Positions 57,344 through 64,000 of a DNA stretch of 64,000 nt are shown in pieces (position 1 is the first letter of the stretch; each line of letters begins with the position of its first letter). Under the pieces are notes generated by a model. That model ran no database searches and was not told where the DNA came from. It was given only the letters and a program-made list of their open reading frames with translations. Source of the stretch: Earliella scabrosa (lineage: Eukaryota > Basidiomycota > Agaricomycetes > Polyporales > Polyporaceae); assembly GCA_022605405.1 (NCBI GenBank), contig JABYQQ010000005.1, forward strand, positions 1,302,001-1,366,000, given 5' to 3'. The translations under genes and the position numbers were made by a program.

Positions 57344-58345
57344 TCAGCTGGTGGAGAGGACGGGCTGCCAGGTGCCGGGGGAGATCTCCTCCAGGTGGTA
57401 GAGGATCACACGGTCCCAGGACACAGGGATCATGTTTGCCTGCAACACAGAGACGGAGCGTAAGTGGCGCAGCTTCGAAAAATGGAGGCACGGGACAGCT
57501 CTGCGGCTGCGGGCGCAACAGAACGCGTGCTTACCTGCAAGAAGTGCACGCACGCCCGTGCGATCCTCCGCGCGAGCGTCTGGAGCTCGACTCGCCCGTC
57601 GTACGTGTCGGCCGGGAGCTCGTATGTCATCGAGTTGTACCCTGTCCACTACCGTCGTCGAACGTCGAGGATGAGCACAGGGCAGGTATTGCACAGCCAG
57701 TATATGGGGGAGACTCACCCTGATTTTGAGGATGATACGGCCGCGTCCATCGGCGTTCAGGTCGTAGAGGGAGTACTGGTCGTTGCTGCTGAGGTGCGCG
57801 TCGGCCATGGCCTCACCGAGCGTGATGCCGCTCCGGAAGCCGCCCTTGCGCTTGAACTTGATCACGCTGGAGCTCATTCGACGATAGTCGCCGAGAGCTG
57901 GTCGGCCCATGCGAGAGAGGGAGCGCGAGAGGGAGCGAGACATGGAGGACGAGCGGCGGTGGCGACCGCTGTAGCCCCGGTCAGCATAGTAAGGGTCTCG
58001 GAGGTCGAAGTCGTCGTACGCTGCAAGCCAATGCGTTAGCATACGTCGAGGCACAGACAGTGGTGTAGGAGCGCTCACCTCGGCCGTATTGGCTGACGGT
58101 ACGTTGAGGGGTGTACACGGGGTAGCCGCCCGTTGCATAGTTCTGCTTGGGCCGCGTAAGCACTGTGACGAACTCGGGCGCGAGAGAGGGCCACTTACTG
58201 TTTCGTACACGCCGCCATATGCCGGGTCGGCGAATCCGTACTCAGTAGGGTGGACGCCATACATGGGTCCATGAGAGAGTGAGTGTTGCATGGGGTAACC
58301 AGCGGCGAACTGGTTGTTGTACGGCTCGTACGAGGTGTACGCCAT
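57344..58345 (-). CDS. DUF6741-like protein of unknown function
   Basis: Begins MAYTSYEPYNNQFAAGYPMQ with a Tyr/Gly/Pro-rich leader, then a basic Ser/Arg patch (RHRRSSSMSRSLSRSLSRMG), and the conserved part: FKRKGGFRSGITLGEAMADA, LSSNDQYSLYDLNADGRGRI, GRGRIILKIR, then LTYELPADTYDGRVELQTLA, RRIARACVHFLQ, and NMIPVSWDRVILYHLEEISP ending GTWQPVLSTS. This C-terminal region is very familiar in Agaricomycete proteins of unknown function (DUF6741 from memory). Four introns. The SR-rich patch and C-terminal domain suggest a nuclear or RNA-linked role only by composition. No catalytic residues are known for it. Confidence 0.75.
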   Translation of the reverse strand: MAYTSYEPYNNQFAAGYPMQHSLSHGPMYGVHPTEYGFADPAYGGVYETVSGPLSRPSSSQCLRGPSRTMQRAATPCTPLNVPSANTAEVSAPTPLSVPRRMLTHWLAAYDDFDLRDPYYADRGYSGRHRRSSSMSRSLSRSLSRMGRPALGDYRRMSSSVIKFKRKGGFRSGITLGEAMADAHLSSNDQYSLYDLNADGRGRIILKIRVSLPHILAVQYLPCAHPRRSTTVVDRVQLDDIRAPGRHVRRASRAPDARAEDRTGVRALLAGKHAFCCARSRRAVPCLHFSKLRHLRSVSVLQANMIPVSWDRVILYHLEEISPGTWQPVLSTS

Positions 58346-60192
58346 GGCGAGATAGTCAAGGGGGTCTCAAGGACGTGAAAACCAGAGTGGGCGGACGCGA
58401 TAGGTTTGCGCAAGAGACAGAGGGCCGCCCTTGGAGGATGAGGATCTTATACGGATGGGATACGGAGGCATGCAGCGACGGGCAGGACATGCTGCAGTTG
58501 GAGACCCCCTCCACATTCACATCTCGCAGCGCAGACGCTGAAGCCTCGAGGCGAGCGATGATGGAGGCACCTCGGAGAATGCAACGACAAACGAACGTCG
58601 CAGATGGCTTGCTATACAGGTTGCTGATGGATAAGCACGGAAGGAGGCGCGACGCGCTGACGCCGATGGACATGCAGATGCTGTCGCAGAGCCTGAGCGC
58701 AGGGGATCCTCGGGCCTCATGGAGACCCTACGCCCTAGCGACGGATGGTCTGTGGCCTGTGGTAGACGGATTGGCTGTGGGTCAAACATATGCAGCTGGA
58801 ATGAGATCGAGGCATGGAAGGGGATATCACAGGGGTCGAATGAAAACCTGGGAACGCGAGCGATTGAGAGAATACCCGAGATTGGGGAGGGCCACGAACC
58901 TAATACGTCCGGAGATGAAGAAGTTGTACGCGGGCAGGCCGGCATGATGCCTAGCGGCGAACACGCGCACTGGACCCGCAAAGTACCCACGTCACTGGCG
59001 AATCCCCTTCCATGTCAGGACCTTGGTTGCGTCGGGGATGTTGTATTGTCCGAGTGCAAGTGTAGACTCGGAGATCATCGCATTCTCTCTGCTGCATGGC
59101 TGCCACAGAAAGCACAGAGATGAACGCCTGCACGGACCCGAGGGCGGAGGTAATTGATGGGACAAAGGAAGCTTTAGCCTCTGGCCAGGCCCTGGTCGGT
59201 GTTTGCCGCCACGATGTGCGCAAGCTGTGCAGGCGGCCACACCGCGGCCCTGTTCTGTCCTCGACCAAGTACGATCGAGTCTCCCACCGACTTGACAGCA
59301 CTTCACGGAAGAATAATTATCGGGGGTCCGAAGTCTAGCAACACATACACTTGACGTAAACGACTGCGGAAGGTGTCAGTGGCCGACGGCCGCCTCCTTC
59401 ACAATACTTATCGTCCCACTGTGGCCCGCTCAGCGGGCCTGCTGTGGATGTGGCAAACAACGCCCAAGTATCTTCGTCCGATCACTGCCCTATTCGTCTG
59501 AATGCCCTCATTGCTCACGGTTCGACTGTGGTCTAGCCTTGCGTTGCTTGCGAGGCCACCGTGACCAGAGAGCCCAGCCCGAGCTGTCGTATCCACCCGC
59601 TGATCATCCGTCGACCCTGGTGACCTCTTAAAACATGGCAATGAATACGGAATTCATTGTGACACGTTCGTCGGGAAGCAACCATTCTACCGCATCCATA
59701 ACTCAGGATGTGCAGAATTGCTGCGTGCTCCATGCGTTTGCCATGCTTCCCCAGTTATTGACCGTGCAGATCCTCCGATGCTCTGGAACGCCTTCCGCGC
59801 GAAGGCACTGACGATGCCGACATGTCAGTCACGTAAAGCACAGAGGATGGACAAGGAACGACGCTATACGCGTATTTTATAGAGCACGGCACGACAAAAC
59901 ACACGTCTCCAAGAACTACTCTAGACTACATGCATGCACATAAGCTGTGATACGGTCAACTCCAACCAATCCGACCTGATATTTTGGTGAGCGCAGCTGG
60001 CTCTGCGAACTATCCTCCGTGTACAACACTTTTGTGCGATCCTCACGACCGACGGGGAACTGGATGGGCGAGGCGAGCTTTGAGGGCGCGGAACATGCTC
60101 CGGGCTTTCAGGAACAGAGCGTCCACGCGTCGAGTGATACAGCTTGACTGTGATCGAGTCGGCGGCGCATTGAGGAGACGTCGAAAGAGGAT
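58346..60192. other. 1.8-kb region with no supported gene
   Basis: Contains the DUF6741-like promoter at its left. A 222-codon plus-strand frame (58279-58947) overlaps this; its composition is mixed and it has no recognised features. The remainder holds only short frames. Confidence 0.45.
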
Positions 60193-60626
60193 TCAAAAAA
60201 ACGCGCGCACCTTAGCCCACAGTCCCCTTCTGAAGAGCTTGCTATATCCTAGCGACCGAATTCCATGCTCGTTGTTGCTGGGGTCGGGAAAGACGAAGCT
60301 GGAGTCGTAGGAAAAGATCGGGGACGGGGGGAGTTTGTGCAAATAGCCAAGGATTTCCAGGGACTCGACGCTCCCCAACGCGTCGGAGAGGTCGGACGAG
60401 GAGGAAACTTGCTCAATGGGAGCGGTGGGAGGGGCGACCCAGTCAGATGAAGGAAAAACACGCTGCCGGACTCGTGAAGATGCTGAATGGGCGTATGTGG
60501 CTCAGCAGGACCGCATACCTGATAGAGATGGTTCTGCGACGGATAGAAGTCATAGACATCGTATTCCTCGTCTTCGTCAGACGCGATGGTGAAGATGCGT
60601 TGGCGCTGCGGGACGAATTCGTGCAT
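60193..60626 (-). CDS. Small hypothetical protein, two exons
   Basis: Starts MHEFVPQRQRIFTIASDEDE, then EYDVYDFYPSQNHLYQ, a 56-base GTATGC-CGGCAG intron, and RVFPSSDWVAPPTAPIEQVS, SSSDLSDALGSVESLEILGY, KLPPSPIFSYDSSFVFPDPS and the basic end SLGYSKLFRRGLWAKVRAFF. Spliced length about 119 residues. The reading frame across the junction is clean and the composition is protein-like, so I believe it is real. No family recognised. A TATA-like tatata motif at about 60715-60722 (minus strand) lies about 90 bases upstream of the ATG. Confidence 0.6.
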
Positions 60627-63600
60627 TGCGGGGGCGTGTGGGTGGGGGGCGGTGCGCGTGGTGGGAGGGTTGGGAGAGGCGGGGAGGACGAGGGGCGGGA
60701 TCCATGCTGGCGAGGTATATATGTGGCCGATATGAATGTCGTAAAGAGCGCACCTGAGCAGCTAGCGGGCACCCAAACCGGGCGAGAAGCGCAGGGTCAA
60801 TCGGCAGCCGCGCGGGGCTCCCACCCAAACGGCGACCTCCCCTTCCACCATGGCCCACAGGCTCGCCCTCCGGAACCGCATCTGGTAAGGCTCCCGAGTG
60901 GATTCTTCCAGCCGTTGATTTGGCACGAACTACGGGAGAAGGGAAGCGTCCTCCGCTCGTCAAAGTTTGGGGGCGCAAGCACTCCAGCCTGAGTGGACGA
61001 GGAAGCTCCGACCAATGGAGGGATTGGGATCAAGCCTGTGCCTGTACCCACAACGGCGACATGGATGTCGACAAGAAGGGCCAGAAGACCGCCATAGCAC
61101 CCTGGAGACCCGCAGCACTTGCGGACTAGGACATCCAGAAGTGCCGCCGTCGGTGCGTATCTTCGCCTCTCCGCAATCCAGAATACGTCGGGGACCCGCA
61201 ATTCTGACTGATGGTTTCCCAAGCCGACGATATGACCCTGAAGACCGCCGCCGTTCTTCCCACCGCTCCCGACTGCGGCAAGACGGACGAGTCAGGCTTG
61301 ACACGCCTCGCGGTGCCGGCCTCCCTTCTAAGGACGCGAGAGGAACGGTCACGTGATGCGACGAGTCAGAAGCGCGCGGCAAACGCTGACGGGAGCGAAC
61401 GGCGGTGCTTCTCCTGGTTAGGAACCACCACCGACGCCCGCCGTTAGTGGTCGCAACATGTTTGCCTTGCCGCAGCGACTTCTGTGTGATCTCGCACCGC
61501 ACCTTGGCGTGGCCTTGAAGATCCATCGTCGAGTCGACAAGCCTGTAGCAAGACGCGTGGCCTCCAGGGAGACCGCCAAGCTGGATGATGGAGCGAGCCC
61601 AACCACGATTTGGCCAGAGCACGAAGACAGACCTGTGTGCGAGGGAAGACCGACCAGCACGCCATAGAAGGCAGCTCCTACCGAGCTGTTGCAGGGGCCG
61701 TCCTCATGCCGAGGTGGTTCGGAAAATTTTCTCCCGTACTGCGCCCCGAGCCCTGTGGAAGGGAGAGATGGAAACAAGTCCACAGACAAAACACGCACCG
61801 AAAATCCGACACCGAAGAGAGTGACCACCCAACCCCAACCATGCCAAAGATCCGACCATTTGGACCGCTAAGGCGGCGTAGACGTCGCCAGGGAAGCATA
61901 CCATTGCGATCCGGTGCATTTGGTGAGCATGACTCGGAAGAGACCGGTCGATGTGCTCTCATCCCGCATCCTAGAGGGGGCGGGACGAGAGCATATTCGG
62001 GGCGGCGTGGCGAGATGGTTTTGGGATGAGTTCGGGTCCGTCGTTTGATCGACTCCGTTGAGTGCGTGGACACATGAGAGAAGGACACAGTCTCGACCGT
62101 GCATTTCTTCACCAGCCCGTCTGGGTGTTGGGGAGGTGTCGAGAGGTGTTGTTCAAGGAAGAAAAAGGTGGAGGAGCAGCCGACCAGGTCGCCGTCGATC
62201 GCGTCAGCCGCCTCCGCTCCTCTGATCGGTTGTGATCGAGAGGCGCACCAGCTTGGCACGTGGAGATGTCGGACGATGAGGCGGAGACATTGAGGTTGAC
62301 CAGACACAGCGCAGAAGGGGGCGGTCACCTCATCGAGCAGAGGACGTATGAACTGTGGGATTATGCCTCGTGGGTGGGGCGCCCCCAGAGCGGGAGGTTC
62401 CCCCACCACGAATGAGCGGCAAGCCTCCCGATTGTTTGGTCGCGGACTTGGAATCGTTCGGCTAATCACTCGTCTCTTGCAGGCTGCTTGCAGGTACTCC
62501 GTACCCTGACCACCATACGACACTCCCGCTACCAAGCAGGCTCGCCCCCGTAACCATTGACAGTGCAACTGAAGTCGATCTTCGGCAATCGCGGATGCGC
62601 CATATGGATGGACCGATAGCAACGTTTTCAACTACAAGCACCTTCGGCAGGTCGGGCAGAGAACGCTGCTTAATTGACAGCGTCGCTGACCCCATATCCT
62701 CAACCGTGGACACAGAAGCCCCATTAAGACCCGGTCGTCTAGGACTCTAGGTAAGTGCCGCATACGTATCCGCATGCTCTCTAGCCGTTGGCAATATGGC
62801 ATGCGCAGTCCCACAGGCCTTTCGCGACCGAGTCCCTTGACGTGAGGCTCACTGTGCAACATGAGAACGCGCAGCGATGAGTGGCCGTGCAACTCTGCGA
62901 ACCAACCTGAAAATATGACTTGTTATATCCCAACATCCGCTCAAAAGGGAGTCGGGGACGCTGCGTCCAAGGAGGCTCCTACAGTAGACGCCCTCCACGC
63001 CCTAATCCACTGACTTCCAAACCAGGGCCAAAATCGGGGACAACGCAAGGGAAAAGCATCAGCCCAGCTCGCGCGAATCCACAGTTATGTGAGTACGGGA
63101 CGTGCAGTACTTGAATAGAATACTCACGTTTCGGATCGCGCACATCGCACAGCTACAGCGGCCATACACTACGCCTGGCTTTCCGGACGCGGCATTGACC
63201 TCCAGTTGAGGTGAGGATTGAGGAGGTGGGGATCCAGCAGGCCCGGATCCGGGACGCGGCGAGGCGCCATGAAGATCCCGTACTAGATCACGGAGCTGGG
63301 AAAGGTTGGCACTGAATTTTGGGTCTTTTCCTCCTGCTTGCTCTAGGACTGTGCCGAGAGCCAACAGCGACGTCAAGTGCCCCTTCTGGCGCAAAGAGAA
63401 CGAAGCGAGAGCTGAACACCATCCCAAGGGCCAAGACCGGTTTCATGGCGGGTGACGAACGCGAAAACTCATACATCTACTCCTCATCCCAGCGCGTGCA
63501 TCGCTCCTTCCAACCAAGGCCATTCTAGTATGCCCGCGGCGTGCGGGGGCGGCCGCCCATTCGCTCACATACTCGAGGTGCGCACTCACTCACGGTTACG

Positions 63601-64000
63601 CTGTTTGACTGTATGCAGCCCTGCCTGCCTCACAGCGTGCACTGGCTTGGATGAACCTAACATCTCCACATTATTAATATACAAGGTCACGTATACGTCA
63701 AGCTGTCAGGTTCGTTACCAGTGTCGGTACACGCTGTTGAGGCCCTTTGAAACGATGCCATGACGCTCTGCATATCTTCTAGCGGGATGCGTGGCAGAGA
63801 GCTCAGTACTCAGTGCGCACGTCGGAAGGAGGAGGCACCTATCCCATCCACGCGGTGCGCTCATGAGGTGCGAAATGAGGTGCGAATGATGGTGTCGCTT
63901 TCGTATCTTTCCTCGCGCTTTCAGGTTGGGTGTTACCTTCGTGTCCAAGTGGCAAGGCACTTGCTACCTCGGGCTCACTGACGTCGTCGGTGGGCACGGG
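60627..64000. other. Right-end region with only low-confidence coding pieces
   Basis: Open frames of 140-320 codons exist on both strands (for example 61678-62631 minus) but lack recognisable protein features. On the minus strand two stretches look coding: about 63132-63427 (ALGTVLEQAGGKDPKFSANL, CSCAMC before a GTGAGT donor) and about 62632-62892 (RLESMRIRMRHLPRVLDDRV, LRR-like). They might be exons of one F-box/LRR-type gene or decayed copies. Confidence 0.3.

Noticed and set aside
58279..58947. 222-codon plus-strand frame overlapping the DUF6741-like start
   Set aside because: Overlaps a firm gene start on the other strand and shows no recognisable features; a matching minus-strand frame of similar length suggests a composition effect.
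61678..62631. 317-codon minus-strand frame
   Set aside because: Cysteine-, arginine- and proline-scattered composition, no domain, no splice partner. Not called.

Overview
The window is nuclear DNA from a filamentous basidiomycete, most likely an Agaricomycete. The evidence is dense genes on both strands, many short GT-AG introns of about 50-85 bases, mitochondrial transit peptides, F-box/LRR-like genes, and Agaricomycete-type proteins such as a DUF6741-like protein, a fused HBS1/SKI7-type gene and a Tad1-like LINE. No bacterial, viral or CRISPR features were seen. Gene limits below are read from spliced exons by eye; start and stop codons are usually firmer than individual splice sites.

Layout, left to right: a spliced hypothetical gene at the edge (4-766); homoisocitrate dehydrogenase LYS12 (1233-2823); an MCT-like MFS transporter (3526-5385); a repeat-containing unknown protein on the minus strand (5692-7669); the HBS1/SKI7-type ribosome-rescue GTPase (7916-12812, minus); mitochondrial SSB RIM1 (13032-13645); a UPF0303/HbpS-like gene (13853-14908, minus); MBOAT lysophospholipid acyltransferase ALE1 (15552-17620); TAF9 (17994-18872); SEC12 (19106-20753, minus); and a NIPA-type magnesium transporter (from 21178).

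The NIPA gene is cut in its last exon by an 11.6-kb LINE (23206-34800). It has a 13-bp target-site duplication, a 34-base poly(A) tail and intact ORFs: a 257-aa leader ORF of unknown kind, a 1010-aa ORF1 and a 1744-aa ORF2 with endonuclease, reverse transcriptase and RNase H. The severed 80-codon end of the NIPA gene continues in frame at 34802-35044. The insertion looks young, and is the most interesting object in the window.

Right of the LINE: a single-pass membrane protein (35728-36507, minus), WDR89-like WD40 protein (36971-38508), methylcrotonyl-CoA carboxylase beta subunit (38665-40894, minus), EPL1 (41301-44576, minus), PRP31 (46092-48156), ISU1 (48311-49057, minus), GPC1 (49388-51223), two F-box-like genes (51672-54254, minus), TAD1 (54510-55977, minus), a small basic protein (56388-56845), a DUF6741-like gene (57344-58345, minus) and a 119-aa unknown protein (60193-60626, minus). 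The last 3.4 kb and 58.4-60.2 kb hold little that can be supported.

The genes are a normal housekeeping mixture rather than a cluster: phospholipid remodelling (ALE1, GPC1), lysine and leucine metabolism (LYS12, MCC beta), RNA processing and translation quality control (PRP31, TAD1, HBS1), transcription and chromatin (TAF9, EPL1), ER export (SEC12) and mitochondrial maintenance (RIM1, ISU1). Several pairs share short divergent promoters.
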